DNA of 63,339 nt from Sphingomonas sp. (GTDB taxonomy: Bacteria; Pseudomonadota; Alphaproteobacteria; Sphingomonadales; Sphingomonadaceae), in the NCBI RefSeq assembly GCF_025362505.1, contig NZ_JANYGG010000062.1, positions 1-63,339 of the forward strand. Reading direction: 5' to 3'. A model generated the notes under the pieces. That model made no database searches and had not been told where the DNA came from. It saw only the letters and a program-made list of their open reading frames with translations. The position numbers and the translations under genes were made by a program. Shown here piece after piece: positions 46,331 through 54,220 of this stretch (the stretch's first letter is position 1; each line of letters begins with the position of its first letter).

Positions 46331-46406
46331 TGGCAGGGGCAGGGGGACTCGAACCCACGACCCTCGGTTTTGGAGACCGATGCTCTACCAACTGAGCTAT
46401 ACCCCT
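46331..46406 (-). tRNA. tRNA-Trp (CCA anticodon)
   Basis: 76 bases with an encoded CCA end. Acceptor stem AGGGGTA/TGCCCCT (one G-T pair), D loop AGTTGGTA, anticodon loop CTCCAAA, T loop TTCGAGT. The position upstream of secE-nusG is the common bacterial arrangement. Confidence 0.97.
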
Positions 46407-46476
46407 AGGCCACCCGTCCCCTACCCTCGCCCGCGAGGGCGTGCAAGTCGGGGTGGCAACTCGGTAATTTTGAACG

Positions 46477-46506
46477 GTGCCGCAAGAACGGCCACGGTTG
46501 CGGCAC
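46477..46506. repeat. Inverted repeat downstream of the FAAL gene
   Basis: GTGCCGCAA (46477-46485) and TTGCGGCAC (46498-46506), a perfect nine-base inverted repeat with a 12-base spacer, between the FAAL stop and tRNA-Trp. No T tract, so only a weak terminator candidate. Confidence 0.5.
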
Positions 46507-46546
46507 GGACCTCGCCCGCCCACCACGGGATCCGTCGCGCTGCGCT

Positions 46547-48313
46547 TCAGGCAGCGATATCATAGGGTTGGATTTCGCCGGACAAATAAAGATTGCGCGC
46601 CTTGGTGCGGCTCAGTTTCCCTGAACTTGTGCGTGGCAGTGTGCGAGGCGGGATCAATTCGACCACCGGAGAGATCCCCGTGATTGCGCGGACCCGCTCG
46701 CGGATGTCGTCTCGCAGGCGACTGCGCTCGCCCTCGTCGCTGACCCGGCAATGGACCAGCACCGCTGGGGTTTCCTCGCCGGACGTTCCGGTGATCGCGA
46801 AGGCGGCGATGTCGCCCGACTTGAAGCCGGGCAATTGCTCGACCGCCCATTCGATGTCCTGCGGCCAGTGGTTGCGGCCGTTGATGATGATCATGTCCTT
46901 GGCGCGGCCGACGATGAAGATGTAACCGTTCGACAAATAGCCCATGTCGCCGGTGTCGAGCCAGCCATCGGCCGCAAGGCAGGCGGCGGTCGATTCCTCG
47001 TCGCGGAAATAGCCGGCCATCACGCTGGCACCGCGCACGAACACCTTGCCGATGCTGCGATTGGCGAGCAGTTCGCCCGACGCGTCGCGGATTTCGAGCT
47101 CCATCCCGGTCACCGGCTTGCCGCAGTTGACGATTGCGCGGTAGCGGCGCGGACGCTCCTGTTCCGGAGTTCCGACGCCCGACAATTCGCTCTCCTCGAC
47201 GAGTTCGAGGCGGATCCCCTCGCCCGGCGGCATCAGCGAGACGGCGAGCGTCGCCTCGGCAAGGCCATAGCTGGGGCAGAACGCGCTGGCGTTGAACCCG
47301 GCGTTGGCAAAGCCGTCGACAAACGACTGCATGACATCCGGCCGGATCATGTCGGCACCATTGCCGGCGATCCGCCACCGCGACAGGTCGAAGCGGTCCT
47401 CGACCTTGGTCAGCGATGACAGGCGGCGCGCGCAAATGTCATAGCCGAACGTCGGCGAATAGCTCACCGACGTGCCCGGATTGCGGCTGATCAGGTCGAG
47501 CCACGCCAGCGGACGGCGCGCGAAGTCCTCGGTCTTCTGGTAATCGACTGACAGCTGGTTGGCGAGCGGCGAGAGCATGCAGCCGACCAGCCCCATGTCA
47601 TGATACCACGGCAGCCAGGAGATCACGCGGTCGGTGTCCCCCATCGCGAGACCGACGCCGTGCGCGCGCAGATTGTCGAGCAGCGAGCGATGCGTGACCG
47701 CGACGCCGTGGGGGAAGCGGGTCGAACCGCTCGAATATTGGAGATAGGCGATTTCCTCGCCGTCCTGCGGCGGAAGCTCGCCGTCACTCGGCACGATGTC
47801 GACGAGCGTGTCCCAGTCGCGCGCTTCGACCTTTCGCGCGGCGGCGGCTTCGCCGGCGAAATCGGCGAGTTCGGGCGGGAATAGGAACAGCTTGGGGTCC
47901 GAGCTGGTCAGCATGACCTTCAACTGCTCGACATAGGCCTCGCGCCCGCCGAAGCTCGTCGGCAGCGGCAGCGGCACGGGCCACAGCCCGGCATAGACCG
48001 CGCCGAAGAAGCAGGCGGCGAACTCGGGGCCGGTCTCGGCGATCAACGCGAGGCGGTCACCCTTGGCGAGGCCCAGCGCAAGAAAGCGCTGCGCATGGGC
48101 AAGCGCATGCCCACGCAGCTCGGAATAGGGATAGGCCCGCACCAGGGTGCCACGCGCGTCGTGAAAATTCATGCCGCGCTGCCCCTTGGCGGCATAGTCG
48201 AGTGCCTCGCCCATCGTCGCGAAATCCGCGATTCGGCGGGGCAGGGCGTCGAGGGTTGGCGTGGCGCCGGGGGGAGAAAGGTCGTGGCTTTGGGTCACGC
48301 GGGTTCCTGGCAT
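46547..48313 (-). CDS. Fatty acyl-AMP ligase (FAAL) / acyl-ACP synthetase-like enzyme
   Basis: 588 residues. Adenylation-family motifs: AYLQYSSGSTRFPHGVAVTH, WLPWYHDMGLVG, SYGLAEATLAV, WLDTGDMGYLSNGYIFIVGR, DMIIINGRNHWPQDIE and the terminal LPRTSSGKLSRTKARNLYL. WLPWYHDMGLVG and the long spacing are FAAL-like: these enzymes activate fatty acids as acyl-AMP and load them on acyl carrier proteins rather than CoA. No ACP, PKS or NRPS gene is nearby. In alphaproteobacterial sphingolipid formers similar ligases occur near serine palmitoyltransferase genes, which suggests (inference only) a lipid role. Confidence 0.88.
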   Translation of the reverse strand: MPGTRVTQSHDLSPPGATPTLDALPRRIADFATMGEALDYAAKGQRGMNFHDARGTLVRAYPYSELRGHALAHAQRFLALGLAKGDRLALIAETGPEFAACFFGAVYAGLWPVPLPLPTSFGGREAYVEQLKVMLTSSDPKLFLFPPELADFAGEAAAARKVEARDWDTLVDIVPSDGELPPQDGEEIAYLQYSSGSTRFPHGVAVTHRSLLDNLRAHGVGLAMGDTDRVISWLPWYHDMGLVGCMLSPLANQLSVDYQKTEDFARRPLAWLDLISRNPGTSVSYSPTFGYDICARRLSSLTKVEDRFDLSRWRIAGNGADMIRPDVMQSFVDGFANAGFNASAFCPSYGLAEATLAVSLMPPGEGIRLELVEESELSGVGTPEQERPRRYRAIVNCGKPVTGMELEIRDASGELLANRSIGKVFVRGASVMAGYFRDEESTAACLAADGWLDTGDMGYLSNGYIFIVGRAKDMIIINGRNHWPQDIEWAVEQLPGFKSGDIAAFAITGTSGEETPAVLVHCRVSDEGERSRLRDDIRERVRAITGISPVVELIPPRTLPRTSSGKLSRTKARNLYLSGEIQPYDIAA

Positions 48314-48406
48314 TCAAGAGCATCTGGCGGCGGCTTGCGCCGTCGTTGGGGTCAGGCACGGCCCCGGATGGTGAATGGGAAGACAGTGTGGCACAAACAT
48401 GGCGCC

Positions 48407-48955
48407 ATGCCGCCCCGAACCGGACACCGACCGCGCCCACCTCTCGACCCGGCGACGCTCAACGAGCTGGCGCTGGCTTACGTCGGACGTTTCGCCACTT
48501 CGCGGTCGAAGCTCGCCAGCTATCTGCAGCGCAAGCTCAGGGAGCGTGGGTGGGACGCGCCAGAACCGGCCGACCCGGCCGCGCTCGCCGAACGGCTGGC
48601 CAGCCTTGGCTATGTCGACGATGCAGCCTTTGCCGTGGCAAAAGCGCGTGCGCTTACCGGCCGCGGCTATGGCGCGCGGCGAGTGGGCCAGGCGCTCTAT
48701 GCCGCGGGCATCGACGACGAGGACGGCGGCGAGGCGCGGGCCCTGGCCCAAGACGAGCGCGTTGAAGCCGCGCTTCGCATGGCGCGGAGGCGGCGGATCG
48801 GGCCGTTCGCCGATGCCCCCCTCGACCCGGCCCGGCGCGAAAAGGCGCTCGCAGCCATGCTTCGCGCCGGTCATTCCTTCACGCTTTCCCGCGCGATCGT
48901 CGACCTGCTGCCTGCAGATCCTGTTGACCACATCTCGCTTTCGGATTTGCGTTAG
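48407..48955 (+). CDS. recX: RecX-family regulatory protein
   Basis: 182 residues from the ATG at 48407 (GTG 48371 would add 12). Three-helix repeats with YVGRFATSRSKLASYLQRKLRERGW and LGYVDDAAFAVAKARALTGRGYGARRVGQAL (quoted as separate motifs) characterise RecX, which modulates RecA filaments. It is unlinked to recA here and divergent from FAAL, starting about 94 bases from its ATG. Moderate divergence leaves some doubt. Confidence 0.85.
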   Translation: MPPRTGHRPRPPLDPATLNELALAYVGRFATSRSKLASYLQRKLRERGWDAPEPADPAALAERLASLGYVDDAAFAVAKARALTGRGYGARRVGQALYAAGIDDEDGGEARALAQDERVEAALRMARRRRIGPFADAPLDPARREKALAAMLRAGHSFTLSRAIVDLLPADPVDHISLSDLR

Positions 48956-49044
48956 ATTATGCTTAACTTCGCTTTTCTGACATAATTGTTTGCGCTAGTG
49001 ATTCCGGATGTGAAACGAGTCACAGATTGGGAACTGCAGAGGCG

Positions 49045-49617
49045 ATGCGTAGCGAGGCGAAAGATGAGGGAGAGCGCATTGAAGCGCCCGATCCCGAGTC
49101 CTTTGTTATTCGAGGGCGTGTGAAATGGTTCGATTCGACGCGAGGCTTCGGATTCCTGGTCAGCGACGCGTGCGAAGGCGACGTGCTGATCCATTTCAGC
49201 GTGCTCAAGGATCACGGTCGCCGCTCGCTCCCCGAAGGCGCTGACGTCGAATGCGTCTGCGCGTTGCAGAATCGCGGGCTCCAAGCGGTAAAAATTCTCG
49301 ACATCGACCTGTCGACGGCCTTGCCCTCGGCGCCGCGCAGCCCCATTCCTGTTGCCGACCGGGCCGACCGCGAGGCACTTGCCGAGGCGGCTGGACCGTT
49401 CGTACTGGTGGAGGTCAAGTGGTTCAATCGCGTCAAGGGTTTCGGCTTTCTGGTCGATCCGGGTGGAGAACGGGGCGACATCTTCGTTCATATGGAAACA
49501 GTGCGCCGGGCGGGACTGGCGGATCTCGAGCCGGGCGAGATGGTCGAGGTGCGGATCGCCGACGGCCTGAAGGGTCTGACCGCGGTCGACCTGCGCGAGA
49601 GCGAGCAGGAAAACTGA
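49045..49617 (+). CDS. Protein with two cold-shock domains
   Basis: 190 residues from the ATG at 49045 (gaggc upstream; TTG 49027 possible). CSD1 about 22-92 with GRVKWFDSTRGFGFLVSD and DVLIHFSVL. CSD2 about 120-188 with VEVKWFNRVKGFGFLVDPGG and DIFVHMETVRRAGL. RNP1 (KGFGF/RGFGF) and RNP2 (IFVH/VLIH) are intact in both, so two nucleic-acid-binding modules. Tandem CSD proteins of this size are typical of alphaproteobacteria such as Caulobacter CspC/D. AT-rich 89-base promoter region upstream. Confidence 0.93.
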   Translation: MRSEAKDEGERIEAPDPESFVIRGRVKWFDSTRGFGFLVSDACEGDVLIHFSVLKDHGRRSLPEGADVECVCALQNRGLQAVKILDIDLSTALPSAPRSPIPVADRADREALAEAAGPFVLVEVKWFNRVKGFGFLVDPGGERGDIFVHMETVRRAGLADLEPGEMVEVRIADGLKGLTAVDLRESEQEN

Positions 49618-50081
49618 TCGCCGGCATCTGGGTTGCTGCCGCGCTGGCGCTCGCGGCGTGCCAGCCGAGCGCCTCGGTCGCTGCCGCATGGCAGGCGGCC
49701 GTGTCGGGAATGCCGCAGGTTCCGCTCACCGTGACCGGAACGGGCACGTCGCATCATTTCCTCGTCGAAGTTGCCAGCACTGGCGAACAGCAGCAGCGCG
49801 GACTGATGTTTCGCCGGAGCCTCGCGCCCGACCGCGGGATGATCTTCCCGTTCGCCCAGCCCGAGATGGCGACGTTCTGGATGAAGGACACGCTCATCCC
49901 GCTCGACCTGATCTTCGTTCGCGCCGACGGTACGATCGCGAATGTCGCCGCCAATGCCGTGCCGATGGACCTTGCGCTGATCCCGTCGGACGGTCCGGTG
50001 ACGGCGGTGCTCGAGATCGCCGGGGGGCGTGCCGCGCAGCTTGGCATCCGTGCCGGCGACCGGGTCCGTTGGAAGCAGTAA
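49614..50081 (+). CDS. DUF192 lipoprotein, start codon unusual
   Basis: About 155 residues. Lipobox LAAC near residue 16 followed by QPSAS; DUF192 core GLMFRRSLAPDRGMIFPF, ATFWMKDTLIPLDLIFV and VLEIAGGRAAQLGI. No ATG/GTG/TTG lies in the right place: the signal peptide starts at CTG 49614, which overlaps the cold-shock gene stop (CTGA) and has AGGA five bases upstream. The next ATG (49710) would remove the lipobox, and the in-frame ATG at 49251 lies deep in the previous gene. Function of the family unknown; likely envelope. Confidence 0.75.
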   Translation: MIAGIWVAAALALAACQPSASVAAAWQAAVSGMPQVPLTVTGTGTSHHFLVEVASTGEQQQRGLMFRRSLAPDRGMIFPFAQPEMATFWMKDTLIPLDLIFVRADGTIANVAANAVPMDLALIPSDGPVTAVLEIAGGRAAQLGIRAGDRVRWKQ

Positions 50082-50141
50082 AAGCGGGCCACGCGCTCGC
50101 TTGGTTGCGCACCGGCCCCGAACACGGCAAAGGCGCTTGAC

Positions 50142-50531
50142 ATGGGACTATTCGGCAAATTCTTCAGTCCGAGCTGGTGGAACGGCGCCACCTTCGGGAC
50201 GGCGCTGTTCTCGAACCGTCACGGGCGTGAGGTCGGTCGCGATGACGCCGGCAATGTCTATCTGCAGCACAAGGACGACGCCCGGCGCCGCTGGGTGATC
50301 TATGCCGGCGCCAACGACGGCAGCCGCGTTCCGCCGGGCTGGCAGGCATGGCTCAAGGGCACGATCGACGAGCTACCCGAAAAGGAGCTCCCTCCGCGCC
50401 GCCCGTTCGAGCAGCCGCCGCTTGCCAATCAGACCGGGACCTTCGCCGCCTACAAGCCCGGCGGGTCGCTCGGCGGGCAGGGCGTCAGGCCCGCCGCGAC
50501 CGGCGACTATCAGGCGTGGAAGCCCGAATAG
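50142..50531 (+). CDS. NDUFA12-like accessory subunit of NADH:ubiquinone oxidoreductase
   Basis: 129 residues. Family features: WWNGATFGTALFSNRHGREVG, RWVIYAGANDGSRVPPGWQAWL and the proline-rich terminus RRPFEQPPLANQTGT. This accessory subunit of complex I is shared by alphaproteobacteria and mitochondria (B17.2). Located apart from nuo genes, as usual. Confidence 0.93.
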   Translation: MGLFGKFFSPSWWNGATFGTALFSNRHGREVGRDDAGNVYLQHKDDARRRWVIYAGANDGSRVPPGWQAWLKGTIDELPEKELPPRRPFEQPPLANQTGTFAAYKPGGSLGGQGVRPAATGDYQAWKPE

Positions 50532-50533
50532 GC

Positions 50534-51160
50534 GTGCGCCGCTCTTGCGCGATGATTGCCGCCTCGGTGGTGCTGCTCGGCGGCTGCGACCGCGCGGCGA
50601 AGGAGCCAGCGTCATCGTCGCCAATGGTCGATGCGCGCAAGGGCAAGGCGCTGCAGAATGTCGGCGAAACCCCGATGGCCGAACGGGTCGCGGTGCTCGG
50701 CCTGCTCAACAAGCGCAACGGGATCGTCCGCGACCTCACCATGAAGCCGGGCGAGGCGTTGCGCATCCGTGACGTGATCGTCCGGCTGCGGGCGTGTGAA
50801 ACGACCGCGCCATGGGAATCGCCGCCGCTCACCGGGGCGTTCGTCCAGCTGGATGTCGAACAGCCGAACAAGGCGTGGAAGCGCGTTTTTTCAGGCTGGC
50901 TTTACAAGGAATCGCCGTCGCTCAACGTCGTCGAGCACCCGGTCTATGACGTGTGGCCCAAGAGCTGCACGATGAGCTGGCCCGGCGCTCCGGGAGCGCC
51001 GGCGGCATCGCTCGCGGCACCGACCGCCTCGAACTCCGCGAGCAAGCCATCGAGCGCGAAGAAGTCTGCTGGAGACGTCGCTCGCCCGGACGTCGTGGAT
51101 GCACCTGCTCCTGCCGTCGAAGTCCCGGCGCCGGAACCCAGCGCCGAAGCCAACAACTGA
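50534..51160 (+). CDS. DUF2155 lipoprotein with long low-complexity tail
   Basis: 208 residues from GTG 50534 (ATG 50552 possible). Lipobox LLGGC (Cys18). DUF2155 core VLGLLNKRNGIVRDLTMKPG, LRACETTAPWESPP, FVQLDVEQPN, VFSGWLYKESPSLNVVEHPV and YDVWPKSC end near residue 146. Residues 150-208 form an Ala/Pro/Ser-rich tail encoded antisense to the 3' end of aat. The family often neighbours NDUFA12 and aat in alphaproteobacteria. Confidence 0.85.
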   Translation: MRRSCAMIAASVVLLGGCDRAAKEPASSSPMVDARKGKALQNVGETPMAERVAVLGLLNKRNGIVRDLTMKPGEALRIRDVIVRLRACETTAPWESPPLTGAFVQLDVEQPNKAWKRVFSGWLYKESPSLNVVEHPVYDVWPKSCTMSWPGAPGAPAASLAAPTASNSASKPSSAKKSAGDVARPDVVDAPAPAVEVPAPEPSAEANN

Positions 51161-51696
51161 GCGTATAGCTCTCGCTGAACGGTAACTGCCCCCAGCGACG
51201 CGAGGTGACCGGTCATGAACTGGCAGTCGAGCAAGGAGTATCCGCCAACCTTCAGCCGGGCAACCAGCCACGCGAGCGCCACTTTCGACGCGTCGGTCTC
51301 GCTGCTGAACATGCTTTCGCCGAAGAAGGCGCCGCCCAGCTTGACGCCGTAAAGGCCTCCGACCAGCTTGCCGTCGCGCCATGTCTCGATGGAATGGGCA
51401 TTTCCCGCGGCGTGGAGGCCAAGCGTAGCGCGCTCGATCTGCTCGTTGATCCAGGTCTCGTCGCGCCGGGCGCAAGCGGCGATCACCTCGCCGAACGCGC
51501 GGTCGACGGTCACCTCAAAGCGGCGCGAGCGGACCCGGCGGGCGAGCGAGCGGGACAGGTGAAACCGGTCGAGCGGGAGGATCGCACGGCTGCGCGGCTC
51601 GACCCAGAAAATGTCTCCGGCGTCGCGGCTGTCGGCCATCGGGAAGATGCCGGCGGCATAGCCGCGCAAGAGCAATCGGGGGTCGAGCCCGTTCAC
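50944..51696 (-). CDS. aat: Leucyl/phenylalanyl-tRNA-protein transferase
   Basis: 250 residues. N-end rule enzyme adding Leu or Phe to N-terminal Lys/Arg. Motifs: LLLRGYAAGIFPMAD, IFWVEPRSRAILPLD, TWINEQI, HSIETWRDGKLVGGLYGV and AFFGESMFS, DCQFMTGHLASLGA. Conserved core ends near residue 185; the last 65 residues are Ala/Gly/Ser-rich and overlap the tail of the DUF2155 gene by 217 bases on the opposite strand. Confidence 0.94.
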   Translation of the reverse strand: MNGLDPRLLLRGYAAGIFPMADSRDAGDIFWVEPRSRAILPLDRFHLSRSLARRVRSRRFEVTVDRAFGEVIAACARRDETWINEQIERATLGLHAAGNAHSIETWRDGKLVGGLYGVKLGGAFFGESMFSSETDASKVALAWLVARLKVGGYSLLDCQFMTGHLASLGAVTVQRELYAQLLASALGSGAGTSTAGAGASTTSGRATSPADFFALDGLLAEFEAVGAASDAAGAPGAPGQLIVQLLGHTS

Positions 51697-51721
51697 AGCG
51701 GACGCTGATTCCGCGCGCTAC

Positions 51722-52069
51722 TCACAACAGCTTGAGGACCTCTTCTTGGGGGCGGCACAGCGCCACGCCCTTGTCGGTCTCGACCAGCGGGCGGTTGATC
51801 AGGATCGGGTGCGCCATCATCGCGTCGAGGATCATGTCGTCGCTCACACCGTCGGCGGTCAGGCCGAGCTCGGCGGCAAGCGGCTCCTTGGCGCGAAGGC
51901 CATCCTTCGCGGTGATGCCGGCGCGCGCGTAAAGTCGTTGCAGTTCGGCGCGCGTCGGCGGCGACTTCAGATATTCGATGATTTGCACGTGGGCGCCCGA
52001 TTCTTCGAGCAGCGTCAGGGTCTTGCGAGAAGTCCCGCAGGCCGGATTATGGTAGATGGTCGCCTTCAT
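51722..52069 (-). CDS. arsC: Arsenate reductase, glutaredoxin-dependent
   Basis: 115 residues. Active-site loop YHNPACGTSRKTL near residues 6-18 with the nucleophilic Cys11; basic triad and C-terminal HPILINRPLVETDKG are conserved. Reduces arsenate to arsenite. No other ars genes are adjacent. Confidence 0.92.
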   Translation of the reverse strand: MKATIYHNPACGTSRKTLTLLEESGAHVQIIEYLKSPPTRAELQRLYARAGITAKDGLRAKEPLAAELGLTADGVSDDMILDAMMAHPILINRPLVETDKGVALCRPQEEVLKLL

Positions 52070-52161
52070 CCCGACATCCTAGCAACAAGCGCGCGCGCTT
52101 GGAACGCACGGAATTCCTAAGAACGGGTGCGTCTAGCTGGGGTTCATCCGGGACCGGATAC

Positions 52162-52186
52162 GGAACGATCAAGAGATGGCGTCGTT
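52162..52186 (+). promoter_or_regulatory. EcfG-type (general stress sigma) promoter
   Basis: GGAAC (52162-52166), 16 bases, CGTT (52183-52186): exact consensus match, 85 bases before the glycine-zipper lipoprotein ATG at 52271. Confidence 0.6.
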
Positions 52187-52270
52187 TCCGATCCGTGACA
52201 TATGCGCCGCGCCGAGGGCTGGGTCCCGCCGCATTGTCCGCATCGGAAGCGATTCAAAGGGAGATTACCC

Positions 52271-52864
52271 ATGAACAGGACGATGATTGCCGTGCTTCTC
52301 GCCGGCTCCGTCAGCCTCTCGGCTTGCACAACTTACGGTAACGACCGGACCGCCGGAAATCTTGCCACTGGCGCTGCTTATGGCGCGGCCGGCGGCGCCG
52401 CTCTGGGCGCGATCGTCCCCGGCGTCAGCATCGTCGAAGGCGCGCTGGCGGGTGCCGCGATCGGCGGCATCGCGAATGCGGTGTGGGCCGACAACAATCG
52501 TGACGGCTATGTCGACGGCTATGTCCAGAATGGCCAATATCACAGCGGCACGCCGCAGGGCTATGATCCGAGGCTCCGCCGCGTGGCGACCGGCGCGATC
52601 GGTGGCGCCGTTCTCGGCGGCGTTGCAGGCGCGGTAATCCCCGGCGTCAGCGTTCTCACCGGTGCCGCGATCGGCGCCGCGGTCGGCGGTCTCGCCGGCG
52701 CGGTGTGGGCCGACAACAATGGCGATGGTCAGGCCGACGGCTATGTCTACAACGGACAATATTATCCGGGTGCGCCACAGGGCTATCAGGGTCAGGCCGC
52801 GCCGCAGCCGATGCCAGCTCCCGCGCCCATCTATCCGGCGCCGAGCCGCGGTGAGCGAGGCTAA
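52271..52864 (+). CDS. Glycine-zipper lipoprotein with internal duplication
   Basis: 197 residues from ATG 52271 (aaagggag upstream). Lipobox LSAC (Cys18). Two similar halves follow, each a Gly/Ala-rich hydrophobic hairpin (IVPGVSIVEGALAGAAIGG; VIPGVSVLTGAAIGAAVGG) and an acidic ADNNxDGxxDGYVxNGQY motif reminiscent of a calcium loop. A short Pro-rich end. Outer-membrane or periplasmic location likely; the EcfG-like promoter suggests stress induction. An L,D-transpeptidase gene follows 11 bases later. Confidence 0.82.
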   Translation: MNRTMIAVLLAGSVSLSACTTYGNDRTAGNLATGAAYGAAGGAALGAIVPGVSIVEGALAGAAIGGIANAVWADNNRDGYVDGYVQNGQYHSGTPQGYDPRLRRVATGAIGGAVLGGVAGAVIPGVSVLTGAAIGAAVGGLAGAVWADNNGDGQADGYVYNGQYYPGAPQGYQGQAAPQPMPAPAPIYPAPSRGERG

Positions 52865-52875
52865 CAGGAAGCAAG

Positions 52876-54216
52876 ATGAAGAGTGTGCGTATGTCTGGTG
52901 CCGGCCCCCTCGCGGGGTCGGCATATTTTTGCCGGAAAGCGCTGCTCGGTGCGGCGGCGATGGCGCTTGCGCTGAGCCCGGTCGCCGCATCGGCGCGCAC
53001 GGCGCCAACTTATCGCGCGGCGCAGGGCGAGGTCGCGGCATGGCAAGCGAACGGACTGCGTTCGCTGTGGGTGCAGGGCGGACAGCTCCGCCCCGAGGCC
53101 GAGCAGGTCATCAACCTAGCGCACAGTGCGCGCCTCGACGGCCTCGACCCCGATTCGTATCGGCTGCGCAACCTCGAAGGCGCGGTTCGGGGCGCGTTTG
53201 GCGGCAACCCGCGCGATCTCGCCAAGGCCGACTTCCTTCTTTCCCAGACTCTCGTCGCGCTCGCCCGCGACATGCGCGCCACTCGTTCGACCGAAATGAA
53301 GTTCGCCGACCCCGCCGCCATCCCGCCCGCCCCGAGCGCGGGCCTGCTGCTCAACAGTGCCGCCAGCGCGCCGAGCCTGTCGGCGTGGCTCGACGCCATG
53401 CCGTGGATGCATCCGGCCTATGCCCAGCTTCGCAACGCGCTTTCCGGCGCGCGCGATGGCCGCGCGGCGCAGGTGCTACACCTCAACATCGAGCGCGCGC
53501 GCGTCCTTCCCGCGGCGATCCAGCCGGGGCGCTACGTCATGGTCGATGCCGCCGCCGCGCGGCTCTACATGGTCGAGAACGGCGTCGTGAAGGACAGCAT
53601 GCGCGTGGTCGTCGGGCGGACCGACAATCCCACGCCGATGCTGGCGGGCATCATCCGCTATGCGATCCTGAACCCGTATTGGAACGCTCCGCCTGACCTC
53701 GCCGCAACCCGGCTCGCGCCGCACGTCGTCAGCGACGGCGTCGGCTATCTTGCCAAGGCGCGTTATGAAGTCCTGAGCGACTGGGGCGACCATGCCAAGC
53801 GGGTCGACCCCCGGACGATCGACTGGCAGGCGGTGGTCGCCGGCAAGATGCCCGACATCCGCATGCGACAGCTGCCCGGGCCTGACAACAGCATGGGCAA
53901 GATGAAATTCATGTTCCCCAATAACATGGGCATCTACCTCCACGACACCGACGACAAGAGCCTGTTCGCCGAGCCGGCGCGGATGAAGAGCGGCGGCTGC
54001 ATCCGGCTGCAGAACGCGGCCAGGCTTGGCAAATGGCTCAACGGCAAGCCGCTGACGACGACTTCGAATGTGCCCGAGCAGAAAGTCGCGCTGCCGAACC
54101 CGGTGCCGGTCTATGTGACCTATCTCACCGCCGCGCCCGAGAATGGCCAGATCGCCTTTCGCGACGATTTCTACAATCGCGACGGGCTGGGGGCGCGGCA
54201 GACGGCGGCGCGCTGA
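52876..54216 (+). CDS. L,D-transpeptidase (YcbB/ErfK type)
   Basis: 446 residues. Signal peptide near residues 20-42 (LLGAAAMALALSPVAASA). A degenerate N-terminal scaffold region, then the YkuD catalytic domain (about 225-400): VMVDAAAARLYMVENG, GRTDNPTPML, YWNAPP, and the catalytic GIYLHDT...MKSGGCIRLQN with the SxGCxR cysteine. Makes 3-3 crosslinks in peptidoglycan or anchors proteins to it. Probably cotranscribed with the glycine-zipper lipoprotein. Confidence 0.92.
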   Translation: MKSVRMSGAGPLAGSAYFCRKALLGAAAMALALSPVAASARTAPTYRAAQGEVAAWQANGLRSLWVQGGQLRPEAEQVINLAHSARLDGLDPDSYRLRNLEGAVRGAFGGNPRDLAKADFLLSQTLVALARDMRATRSTEMKFADPAAIPPAPSAGLLLNSAASAPSLSAWLDAMPWMHPAYAQLRNALSGARDGRAAQVLHLNIERARVLPAAIQPGRYVMVDAAAARLYMVENGVVKDSMRVVVGRTDNPTPMLAGIIRYAILNPYWNAPPDLAATRLAPHVVSDGVGYLAKARYEVLSDWGDHAKRVDPRTIDWQAVVAGKMPDIRMRQLPGPDNSMGKMKFMFPNNMGIYLHDTDDKSLFAEPARMKSGGCIRLQNAARLGKWLNGKPLTTTSNVPEQKVALPNPVPVYVTYLTAAPENGQIAFRDDFYNRDGLGARQTAAR

Positions 54217-54220
54217 CCTT

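Noticed and set aside
46477-46506. Strong intrinsic terminator after the FAAL gene
   Set aside because: The inverted repeat is perfect but lacks a T tract; kept only as a repeat.
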